Below, piece by piece: positions 6,424-12,613 of a stretch of DNA of 17,941 nt. The stretch comes from an uncultured Rothia sp. (GTDB lineage Bacteria; Actinomycetota; Actinomycetes; Actinomycetales; Micrococcaceae): NCBI GenBank assembly GCA_937935205.1, contig CALGXU010000005.1:1-17941 (forward strand), given 5' to 3'. A program made the position numbers and the translations under genes. The notes under the pieces are model-generated. The model made no database searches and had not been told where the DNA came from. It worked only from the letters and a program-made list of their open reading frames with translations. How positions within the stretch are numbered: the stretch's first letter is position 1; the number at the start of each line of letters is the position of its first letter.

Positions 6424-7176
6424 ATGCCTGTTCCCGTTGAACCCACGCCCGTCGAAGCTGAATCTGTACAGACCACTCAGACTGCTCGTCCTGTGGTTGC
6501 CGTTTTGGGGGAACCCGGAACTCGCGGTGTCCTGGTGAAGCTTCTTCAGGACGCTGGGGCGGAGGTTATCGTGACGGCTGTGCCTGATCAGTTGCGTGAA
6601 GCTGACGGCATGGTGGTTACCGGCGGTGTGAGCTCTTTCGAAGCGTACGAAGATCTGAAAGCTAAGGACGCTGAGCGCGTGATTGGTCGCCGTGTTGCTG
6701 GCGGTCGTCCGGTGTTGGTTGCCGGTGCAGCGTTGAGCTGCCTCTTTGACTCGGTGACGGTGGAGCATCCGCAGATGGGGCAGGTTCAGGTGCAGTGCAT
6801 GGGGGAATGGCCCGGTGAGAGCGTGGAGCTTTCTACCCGCGACCTGGCGCCCGGTGCTTCGGCCCTGCGTTCTTCCTCCGATAGCGCGCTGCTCAAGGAT
6901 CTTGAGGGCGAGGCTCACTTCAAATCTGAGCACGGCGTTTTTGAGTGGGCTTTTGATCAGAGTATTGAATATATTGCCCCTCCGGCGGTGACGTGGACTG
7001 TCACCGAGCCTGCCTATATCGCGGCGGTTGAGAATGGTCCGCTGACGGCGGTGCAGTTCTGCCCGGTGGGCTCTGGCGAGCTGGGTGCGGAGTTTCTGCG
7101 CCGCTGGGTTGCGTCCCTGGCGGTGACCGGTCGCCTGTCATCTGAGGGCTCCGCTACTGCTGCGGGAGGTAACTAA
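6424..7176 (+). CDS. HisH-like glutamine amidotransferase without catalytic triad (pseudoenzyme)
   Basis: The 250-residue protein aligns along its length with HisH, the glutaminase subunit of imidazole glycerol phosphate synthase: DGMVVTGGVSSF for the PGVGAF loop, RVAGGRPVL before the nucleophile elbow, and AVENGPLTAVQF…GSGELGAEFLRRWV at the C-terminus. The catalytic residues are gone. HisH has GICVGMQ after PVL, but here it is VAGAALS, placing Gly101 at the Cys. HisH ends with FHPEKSG, but here FCPVGSG puts Cys213 at the His and Val215 at the Glu. Glutamine hydrolysis by the usual mechanism is therefore impossible. The reading frame is intact and has a good ribosome-binding site (TAGGAG, 6411-6416), so it is expressed protein rather than a broken gene. 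Its stop overlaps the priA start (TAATG). It may stabilise or regulate PriA, have a new role, or be an intermediate stage of decay. Confidence 0.8.
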   Translation: MPVPVEPTPVEAESVQTTQTARPVVAVLGEPGTRGVLVKLLQDAGAEVIVTAVPDQLREADGMVVTGGVSSFEAYEDLKAKDAERVIGRRVAGGRPVLVAGAALSCLFDSVTVEHPQMGQVQVQCMGEWPGESVELSTRDLAPGASALRSSSDSALLKDLEGEAHFKSEHGVFEWAFDQSIEYIAPPAVTWTVTEPAYIAAVENGPLTAVQFCPVGSGELGAEFLRRWVASLAVTGRLSSEGSATAAGGN

Positions 7177-7964
7177 TGTCTGTACCCGTTCTTGAACTTC
7201 TGCCCGCTGTTGATATTTCTGAAGGCTACGCGGTGCGCCCGGTGGGCGGTACCCTCTCCGGTGGCGAGCAGCGCCTCGACCCGGTTGAGGCGGCTCTGAC
7301 TTGGGTGAAGGCTGGTGCTCGCTGGATTCACCTGGTGGACCTTGATTTGGCGTTTGGTCGCGGCACGAATACTGAGGTTCTGGCTGAGGTGGTTGCCGCT
7401 GCCCGCGCCGAGAATGCCCGGATGACCGGCTCCGCTCCGGTTCGTATTCAGGTCAGCGGCGGTGTGCGTAATGCTGAGAGTCTGGAGCGTGCCCTGAGCC
7501 TGAACCCGGACCGCGTGAACGTGACCAGCGCGGCCCTGGCGGATTCTTCCTGGCTTGAAGGCGCTCTGGCTCGTTATGCCGATTCTGATCTTTTGGCTCT
7601 TGGTCTCGATGCCCGTTACAACCCTGAGCGGGGTTGGGTGACGGTGGCTCGCGGTACCGACTGGTCGGGCCCTGATCTGGCGGAGGCGCTGGCGTGGCTG
7701 GAGGGCGCGGGTGTGCGCCGCTACATCGTCACAGATGTGAGTAAGGACGGTTCTCTGGCGGGCCCCGGTGCGGAGCTGCTGGATGAGGTGCTGGCTCAGA
7801 CTGACCGTCCGGTGGTTGCTTCTGGCGGTGTGTCGTCGCTGGCTGATCTGGTGAAGCTGCGTTCTATGGTGCCTCATGGTTTGGAGGGCGTGGTGCTTGG
7901 TAAGGCGCTGTATGTGGGTAACTTTAGTTTTGAGCAGGCTCTTGAGGCTGCCGGCTCCTGCTAA
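7176..7964 (+). CDS. priA: PriA-type phosphoribosyl isomerase, probably TrpF-specialised
   Basis: The 262-residue (beta/alpha)8 barrel belongs to the HisA/PriA family. In actinobacteria, PriA isomerises both ProFAR (histidine pathway) and phosphoribosylanthranilate (tryptophan pathway), because trpF is missing. D13 (LLPAVD) and D187 (VTDVSKDG) match the general base and acid, R21, S94 (VSGG) and the phosphate-binding GG at 217-218 and VLGKALY are present. In loop 5 the M. tuberculosis pattern R143-G-W145 reads R159-G-T161: the Arg that serves the TrpF reaction is kept, the Trp that stacks on the HisA substrate is replaced. With a triad-less HisH next door, TrpF-only activity is likely (inference). 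The start overlaps the upstream stop and has GGGAGGT 7 to 8 bases before it. It is followed by a strong terminator. Confidence 0.92.
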   Translation: MSVPVLELLPAVDISEGYAVRPVGGTLSGGEQRLDPVEAALTWVKAGARWIHLVDLDLAFGRGTNTEVLAEVVAAARAENARMTGSAPVRIQVSGGVRNAESLERALSLNPDRVNVTSAALADSSWLEGALARYADSDLLALGLDARYNPERGWVTVARGTDWSGPDLAEALAWLEGAGVRRYIVTDVSKDGSLAGPGAELLDEVLAQTDRPVVASGGVSSLADLVKLRSMVPHGLEGVVLGKALYVGNFSFEQALEAAGSC

Positions 7965-8034
7965 AGCTACCGGTTCGCTCTAGTCCGCGTATCTAGCCCG
8001 CGTAGATTTCTTATCCGCCCAGGCTTTATAGATG

Positions 8035-8077
8035 ACGAAGCCCCGTCTTCCTCAGTGCGAGGGAGACGGGGCTTCGT
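8035..8077. terminator. Bidirectional terminator between priA and the DUF1844 gene
   Basis: ACGAAGCCCCGTCT-t-CCTC (8035-8053) pairs with GAGG-g-AGACGGGGCTTCGT (8059-8077): 18 base pairs with one T·G position and a 5-base loop. It sits between converging genes. No long U-tract follows, but stem strength and position support termination on both strands. Confidence 0.85.
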
Positions 8078-8093
8078 GATCGCATAAACCAGC

Positions 8094-8152
8094 TGGCTTA
8101 GCGCACGTGCTGGCTTAGCAAACCGGTTGGCTCAGTAAAGCAGTTGGCTTAG
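8094..8152. repeat. Four-unit 17-bp tandem repeat at the 3' end of the DUF1844 gene
   Basis: The core TGGCTTAG (TGGCTCAG in the third copy) starts at 8094, 8111, 8128 and 8145, exactly 17 bases apart; the nine bases between cores are only loosely conserved (similar to CACGTGC/AACCGGT/AAAGCAGT). On the reverse strand the copy at 8145 supplies the stop codon of the DUF1844 gene, and the others lie just beyond it. This looks like serial duplication of the gene's 3' end by slippage. Confidence 0.8.
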
Positions 8153-8571
8153 TACACCGGGCCGGTGAGCTTTTCGCCGGGGCCCTTGCCGGGCTCGTCC
8201 GGGAAGGGGGATGCTTCGCGGAAGGCGAGCTGCAGGGTGCGCAGGCCGTCGCGCAGGGGTGCTGCGTGCTGGGAGCCGATTTCGGGTGCTGCGGCGGTGA
8301 CGAGGCCAGCGAGTGCGGTGATGAGCTTGCGTGCTTCGTCGAGGTCCTTGAGGTCGTCGGCGTTTTCCTCTGCTGCCAGGCCGCACTTGACGGCTGCGGC
8401 ACTCATCATGTGGATGGCTGCGGAGCTGATGATTTCGATGGCGGGTACGTCTGCGATGTCGCGCAGCTGTTCGTTGACGGCTTCGACCTGCTCTTCGGTG
8501 AGTTCGGTGTGGCCGTGTACGGGGGTTTCTTCTTCCGCGGTGAAGCGGAAACTCGTGTTTTCAGTGCTCAT
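8149..8571 (-). CDS. DUF1844 domain-containing protein
   Basis: The 140-residue protein is a DUF1844 family member, recognised by the conserved run DIADVPAIEIISSAAIHMMS (about 37-56), the segment DLDEARKLITALAGLV, and the LRDGLRTLQLAFREAS…PGKGPGEKLTGPVY ending. It is soluble, largely helical and of unknown function. Actinobacteria keep it next to infC, as here, though the gene runs the opposite way and shares only the intergenic region with it. No good Shine-Dalgarno precedes the ATG (AGGA is only 2 bases away), so start or translation mode is slightly uncertain. The stop codon lies within the 17-bp repeat array. Confidence 0.88.
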   Translation of the reverse strand: MSTENTSFRFTAEEETPVHGHTELTEEQVEAVNEQLRDIADVPAIEIISSAAIHMMSAAAVKCGLAAEENADDLKDLDEARKLITALAGLVTAAAPEIGSQHAAPLRDGLRTLQLAFREASPFPDEPGKGPGEKLTGPVY

Positions 8572-8685
8572 AGTCCTAGAATCTCATATTTCGTTTGTTT
8601 CGGTAAATACATCCTTAAGCGTGACCGTCGGGTGAGCCACCTGCGCGAATCCCGGCATTTTTTATGGTGTTTTACGTCTAATCTC

Positions 8686-8715
8686 TTGCACCCGTTGGGG
8701 ATTCTGCGGTATGGT
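8686..8715 (+). promoter_or_regulatory. Promoter of infC-rpmI-rplT
   Basis: TTGCAC (8686-8691), 18 bases, TATGGT (8710-8715): four of six matches in each box to the sigma-70 consensus and a typical actinobacterial vegetative promoter. Expected start of transcription is about 8721-8723, giving a leader of about 195 bases before the ATT start of infC. Confidence 0.7.
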
Positions 8716-8830
8716 TGTAGGCAGTTTGCAAGTGGAGCATGCCTCCCACCCGGTTGACCGCCGCAGGCGTTAGTTTGCGAGTTTTGAGGTGAACGGGTTT
8801 GTCCGCCGCTTTCGGCGTACGCTGGTTTGT

Positions 8831-8862
8831 GCCTCCGCTTGTGTAACTGCGGGGGCTTTTTT
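8831..8862 (+). terminator. Attenuator-like intrinsic terminator in the infC leader
   Basis: GCCTCCGC (8831-8838) pairs with GCGGGGGC (8849-8856; one T·G pair) and is followed at once by six T residues (8857-8862). It lies upstream of the IF3 start within the leader, so transcription must read through it. Smaller hairpins precede it: CGCC-GCA-GGCG (8759-8769) and CGCCG-CTTT-CGGCG (8804-8817). Together they look like a ribosomal-protein-operon attenuator. Confidence 0.75.
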
Positions 8863-8917
8863 AGTGCCCGCAACGGATAGTATTCACGGGGAAACCCACA
8901 GAGCACAGGAGCTAGTC

Positions 8918-9565
8918 ATTAGCGAACCACGCATTAACGATCGTATCCGCGTTCCCGAGGTCCGTCTTGTCGGTCCCGGTGGCGAGCAGGTAGGCGTTGT
9001 CCCTCTGAAGGACGCTCTGCGTCTGGCTGAGGACGCCGAACTCGACCTGGTCGAGGTTGCCCCGAACGCGAAGCCGCCCGTGTGCAAGCTCATGGATTAC
9101 GGTAAGTACAAGTACGAAGCCGCAATCAAGGCTCGTGAATCCCGCAAGAAGCAGGCTAATGCCGTTCTGAAGGAGATCCGTTTCCGCCTGAAGATTGATA
9201 CCCACGACTACGAAACCAAGGTTGGACACGCTCGTCGTTTCCTTTCCGGTGGTGACAAAGTCAAGGCAATGATTCAGTTCCGTGGTCGTGAGCAGCAGCG
9301 CCCCGAGATGGGTGTGCGTCTGCTGGAGCGTCTGGCGGCTGAGCTGGCTGAGGTGAGCACCGTTGAGTCTCGCCCCCGTCAGGATGGCCGCAACATGGTG
9401 ATGGTTCTGGCTCCGCTTCGCGGTAAGGCAGAGGCTCGCCGTGAGCAGGGCGCCGGCGGTCGCAAGGGTCGCGAGCGTATTGACACGACCAAGGCGAAGC
9501 CCGTAACTAATTCTTTGGCAGACGCTATGCCTGCCGAGTTGAAGGCACAGGCTTCCGCCGAGTAG
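8918..9565 (+). CDS. infC: Translation initiation factor IF-3
   Basis: The 215-residue protein is IF-3, which binds the 30S subunit, keeps 50S away and checks initiator tRNA and start codon. The N-domain begins SEPRINDRIRVPEVRLVGP, with the linker and C-domain conserved (KPPVCKLMDYGKYKYE, KEIRFRLKIDTHDY, MIQFRGRE). The start is ATT at 8918, with AGGAG (8907-8911) 6 bases upstream; the frame continues upstream to a GTG at 8789, but that would cross the leader terminator and has no ribosome-binding site. An AUU start is the classical basis of IF-3 autoregulation, since IF-3 rejects non-standard starts. An Ala/Arg/Lys-rich tail follows residue 170 as in other actinobacteria. Confidence 0.95.
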   Translation: MSEPRINDRIRVPEVRLVGPGGEQVGVVPLKDALRLAEDAELDLVEVAPNAKPPVCKLMDYGKYKYEAAIKARESRKKQANAVLKEIRFRLKIDTHDYETKVGHARRFLSGGDKVKAMIQFRGREQQRPEMGVRLLERLAAELAEVSTVESRPRQDGRNMVMVLAPLRGKAEARREQGAGGRKGRERIDTTKAKPVTNSLADAMPAELKAQASAE

Positions 9566-9644
9566 GGAACCGGGTCGTCACTTTAGGATGGGCACGCGCC
9601 TCCACCGTTGGGTGGGTGTTGCGGGTTCACCCGGTGCCGGTTCC

Positions 9645-9737
9645 GAGGCACCTCGTTGGGGGTGCCTCACCTTTGGTCCTTGGGGCTGATGCGTGTATCG
9701 CTCAACCCCACTAAGCTACCCCGCTGTTGTGGCGGGG
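9645..9737 (+). promoter_or_regulatory. Structured infC-rpmI spacer
   Basis: The 197-base gap between infC and rpmI holds two clear hairpins: GAGGCACC (9645-9652) with GGTGCCTC (9661-9668), and CCCCGC (9719-9724) with GCGGGG (9732-9737). The second ends just before the rpmI ribosome-binding site (9747-9753). Neither has a U-tract. In several bacteria L20 binds RNA in this region to repress rpmI-rplT, so a protein-binding structure is plausible here but no known motif is recognised. Confidence 0.45.
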
Positions 9738-9762
9738 GATGAATGTAAGGAGAACGGCAGCT

Positions 9763-9957
9763 ATGCCGAAGCAGAAGACCCACTCTGGTGCTAAGAAGCG
9801 CTTCAAGCTCACCGGTAGCGGCAAGGTTAAGCGCCAGCAGGCGAACCGTCGCCACTACCTGGAGCACAAGTCCTCTCGTCTGACCCGTCGTCTGGCTTCT
9901 GACCAGATCGTTACCGGCGGCCAGGCAAAGGTTGTCAAGAAGATGCTGGGTAAGTAA
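9763..9957 (+). CDS. rpmI: 50S ribosomal protein L35
   Basis: The 64-residue basic protein begins MPKQKTHSGAKKRF, the family signature, and contains the typical RHYLEHKSSRLTRRL segment. It is a late-assembling protein of the large subunit. ATG at 9763 is chosen over an in-frame ATG upstream because AAGGAGA (9747-9753) precedes it and the family starts with MPK. It lies between infC and rplT in the usual operon order. Confidence 0.97.
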   Translation: MPKQKTHSGAKKRFKLTGSGKVKRQQANRRHYLEHKSSRLTRRLASDQIVTGGQAKVVKKMLGK

Positions 9958-10071
9958 GCAACGCTTACTCTCTGCACCTGGCGCACCGATAGTGGTGCGC
10001 ACTGATTAAAGACTCGCTCCTGTTCAGCGTGATATGTGAGCTGTTCAGGACATAAGACGAAGGAGACACAC

Positions 10072-10452
10072 GTGGCACGTGTGAAGCGCGCGGTTAACGC
10101 GCACAAGAAGCGCCGTACTATTCTCGATCGTGCATCCGGCTACCGCGGTCAGCGTTCTCGCCTGTACCGTAAGGCTAAGGAGCAGGTCACTCACTCGCTG
10201 GTTTACAGCTACGACCACCGTCGTAAGAAGAAGGGTGACTTCCGTCGCCTGTGGATTCAGCGTATTAACGCTGCTTCCCGCGCACAGGGCCTGACCTACA
10301 ACCGCTTCATCCAGGGCCTGAAGGCTGCTGGTGTTGAGGTTGACCGCCGTATGCTGGCTGAGCTGGCTGTTAACGAGCCCGCTGCCTTCAACGCACTGGT
10401 TGAGATTGCTAAGAACAACCTGCCCGAGGACACCTCGGCTCCCAAGGCTTAA
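10072..10452 (+). CDS. rplT: 50S ribosomal protein L20
   Basis: The 126-residue protein is L20, which binds 23S rRNA early in 50S assembly. It begins (M)ARVKRAVNAHKKRR and carries YRGQRSRLYRKAKEQV and RRLWIQRINAA, all typical. The start codon is GTG at 10072 with AAGGAG (10060-10065) 6 bases upstream; an ATG 12 codons earlier has no ribosome-binding site and would add a non-conserved extension. It is the last gene of the operon. Confidence 0.97.
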   Translation: MARVKRAVNAHKKRRTILDRASGYRGQRSRLYRKAKEQVTHSLVYSYDHRRKKKGDFRRLWIQRINAASRAQGLTYNRFIQGLKAAGVEVDRRMLAELAVNEPAAFNALVEIAKNNLPEDTSAPKA

Positions 10453-10520
10453 TTAGCTAGCCTAGGTTGTGTTCTTGCCTCGAAGATCTAGGTTCGGGGT
10501 AGGATGCTTAAGCGTTGTGA

Positions 10521-10557
10521 GCGGCCGTCTGCACTTTTGAGTGTGGGCGGCCGCTTT
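10521..10557 (+). terminator. Terminator of the infC-rpmI-rplT operon
   Basis: GCGGCCG (10521-10527) pairs with CGGCCGC (10548-10554), and the stem extends imperfectly inward (TCTGCAC with GTGTGGG). TTT follows at 10555-10557. Position between rplT and an independent gene supports termination. Confidence 0.7.
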
Positions 10558-10635
10558 CTGCCTGTTCGGGTATCGGGCGGTGTGCTGTGACTTGGGGGCG
10601 TTCTTTGGGTGCGTCTTTGCCTGTACCCTTTAAGA

Positions 10636-11583
10636 GTGAACTTTTTTGAACGTATTAGTACCCCCGTTGTGATGTCCAATCCGCAGGCAGATCGTGTGCG
10701 CGATATTGCGAAGCTGCGTACCCGCGCTGCCCGCACGAAGAAGGGCCAGTTCCTGGTGGAAGGCCCGCAGGCTGTGCGTGAGGCGTTGAAGGCGCATCTG
10801 CAGAAGCCGATTCTGGATGCTGTCTACGTTACGGAGGCGGCTTTTGACCGTCATGAGGATATTGCTGAGCTGCTGGAGCAGGTGTACGGCACCCCCACCC
10901 CGGAGGAGGGCCGCCGCGTCTTTATGCGTGTGGTGACCGATGAGGTGCTGGAGGCGATGGCTGATTCGGTGAGCCCGCAGGGTATTATTGCGGTTTCCTT
11001 TATGGTGGATGCGTCGTTCTCGCTGCTGTGGGGTGAGGGCGCGTTGAATCCGAAGCTGATTGCTGTGCTGTCTCGTGTGCAGGATCCGGGTAATGCGGGC
11101 ACTATTCTTCGCGTGGCTGATGCGGCTGGTGCTGACCTGGTGATTACGACTAAGGGTTCGGTGGATTTGTATAACCCGAAGACGGTGCGTTCTACCGCGG
11201 GTTCGCTGTTCCATGTGCCGATTATTCAGGGTGTGCAGCTGGAGGATTTCGCGGAGGATGTGAAGTCTCAGGGTACTGCTGTGCTGGCTGCTGACGGTTA
11301 TGGTGCGGTGAATCTGCAGGAGCTGAGTGAGTACACGGCGGCTCGTCGTGCCGGTGTGGAGGCGAGTGCCCCCTCCGGCGTGAAGGGTAATTTTGATCTT
11401 TCTAAGCCGACCATGTGGCTTTTCGGGAATGAAGCGCAGGGCTTGAACGCTGAAGAGAAGGCGGCCGCCACTATGCGCGTGGCTGTTCCTGTCTATGGTT
11501 CGGCTGAGTCTTTGAATGTGGGTACGGCTGCTGCTGTGTGTCTGTATGCTTCGGCGATGGCGCAGCGCGGCGTTTCTCGCTAG
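10636..11583 (+). CDS. TrmH/SpoU-family RNA 2'-O-methyltransferase
   Basis: The 315-residue protein is a SPOUT-class RNA methyltransferase that transfers a methyl group to ribose 2'-OH of rRNA or tRNA. The N-terminal substrate-binding domain (about 15-115) carries KKGQFLVEGPQAVREAL. The C-terminal knotted domain has motif 1 (DPGNAGTILR around N153), motif 2 (LFGNEAQGL, N265-E266) and motif 3 (ESLNVGTAAAV, N294). The exact target nucleotide cannot be told from sequence; relatives modify 23S rRNA. GTG at 10636 is chosen because the region up to the ATG at 10672 lacks a ribosome-binding site and TACCCT (10624-10629) would place transcription start at the GTG; the ATG at 10672 (MSNPQADRV) is a real alternative. 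It follows rplT with its own terminator in between. Confidence 0.88.
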   Translation: MNFFERISTPVVMSNPQADRVRDIAKLRTRAARTKKGQFLVEGPQAVREALKAHLQKPILDAVYVTEAAFDRHEDIAELLEQVYGTPTPEEGRRVFMRVVTDEVLEAMADSVSPQGIIAVSFMVDASFSLLWGEGALNPKLIAVLSRVQDPGNAGTILRVADAAGADLVITTKGSVDLYNPKTVRSTAGSLFHVPIIQGVQLEDFAEDVKSQGTAVLAADGYGAVNLQELSEYTAARRAGVEASAPSGVKGNFDLSKPTMWLFGNEAQGLNAEEKAAATMRVAVPVYGSAESLNVGTAAAVCLYASAMAQRGVSR

Positions 11584-11610
11584 ATTTTGGGCGGTTCGCG
11601 GCTGTGGTAC

Positions 11611-11626
11611 AGCGGCGGGCCGCTTT
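11611..11626 (+). terminator. Weak hairpin after the methylase gene
   Basis: AGCGG-CGGG-CCGCT (11611-11624) followed by TT is a short GC-rich hairpin in the 91-base gap before the CDF transporter gene. It could be a weak terminator or only a partial stop. Nothing else stands out in the gap. Confidence 0.35.
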
Positions 11627-11674
11627 AGCCTTATAGGTTTGTGAGTTTTAGGTTAGGGCTGAGAAAGGGAAATT

Positions 11675-12595
11675 ATGTCTGCTCCTTCTGGTCATTCGGG
11701 TTCGGGCGCGATTATTGCCGCGCTGGGTGCGAACCTGGGTATTGCGGTGCTGAAGTTTTTGGCTTTTGCGCTGACTCGTTCTTCGTCGATGCTGGCGGAG
11801 GGTATCCATTCGGTGGCTGATTCTGGTAATCAGGTGTTGCTTCTGGTGGGTGGTCGTGCTTCGCAGAAGCAGGCTGATGAGGAACACCCGTTTGGTTATG
11901 GCCGTAACCGCTATATTTACGCGTTTATTGTGTCGATTATTATCTTTGCCCTGGGTGGCTTGTTCGCTCTGTATGAGGGTTACGAGAAGCTGCATGATCC
12001 GCACGGTATTACTGAGTGGCAGTGGGTTCCGGTGGCTGTTCTGGTGGGTTCGATTCTGCTGGAGGGTAACTCGTTCCGCGTGGCGGTGAAGGAGTCGCGT
12101 GGGCTGAAGGGCAAGCAGAGCTGGACGCGTTTCTTGCGTACTTCGAAGAACCCGGAGCTTCCGGTGCTTCTACTGGAGGATGCGGGTGCCCTGTTGGGTC
12201 TGATTTTTGCGCTCATTGGTGTGGGTATGACCCTGTTGACCGGTAATGGTCTGTGGGACGCGTTCGGCACTCTGGCTATTGGTGTGCTGCTGGTCTTTAT
12301 TGCTGTGTTCCTTGCGGTGGAGATGAAGTCCCTGATTTTGGGTGAGGCTGCTTCTCCGGAGGATTTGGCGAAGATTCGTGCGGCGATTGAGGATGGCGAT
12401 AGCGAGCGCATTATCCACATTAAGACCGTGCACCTGGGTCCTGAGGAGATTCTGGTGGCGGCGAAGATTCGTATTCATGATGCTGACACTGGCCGTGCGG
12501 TAGCTGATGAGATTGATGCGGCTGAGGTACGTATTCGTGAGGCAGTTCCTGCGGCACGCATCATTTATTTGGAGCCGGATATTTTCCGGGCTTAG
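11675..12595 (+). CDS. Cation diffusion facilitator (CDF) metal transporter
   Basis: The 306-residue protein is a CDF-family exporter, which moves Zn2+ or related divalent ions out of the cytoplasm in exchange for protons. Membrane helices lie at about 12-32, 37-58, 80-102, 116-132, 165-188 and 195-218, followed by a cytoplasmic C-terminal domain (about 225-306). TM2 has the metal-site pair H45-xxx-D49 (HSVAD), followed by HPFGYGR. In TM5 the usual H/D-xxx-D is replaced by adjacent E168-D169 (LLEDAGALLGL), reminiscent of the ZnT9/SLC30A9 branch rather than classical zinc exporters, so the ion and coupling are uncertain. AAAGGG precedes the ATG. Only 18 bases separate it from the next gene, so the two are probably co-transcribed. 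Confidence 0.9.
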   Translation: MSAPSGHSGSGAIIAALGANLGIAVLKFLAFALTRSSSMLAEGIHSVADSGNQVLLLVGGRASQKQADEEHPFGYGRNRYIYAFIVSIIIFALGGLFALYEGYEKLHDPHGITEWQWVPVAVLVGSILLEGNSFRVAVKESRGLKGKQSWTRFLRTSKNPELPVLLLEDAGALLGLIFALIGVGMTLLTGNGLWDAFGTLAIGVLLVFIAVFLAVEMKSLILGEAASPEDLAKIRAAIEDGDSERIIHIKTVHLGPEEILVAAKIRIHDADTGRAVADEIDAAEVRIREAVPAARIIYLEPDIFRA

Positions 12596-12613
12596 TTCTA
12601 GGAGATTTTTGTT

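Noticed and set aside
8789..8917. N-terminal extension of IF-3 from GTG 8789
   Set aside because: No ribosome-binding site, crosses an intrinsic terminator, and family conservation starts at the ATT at 8918.
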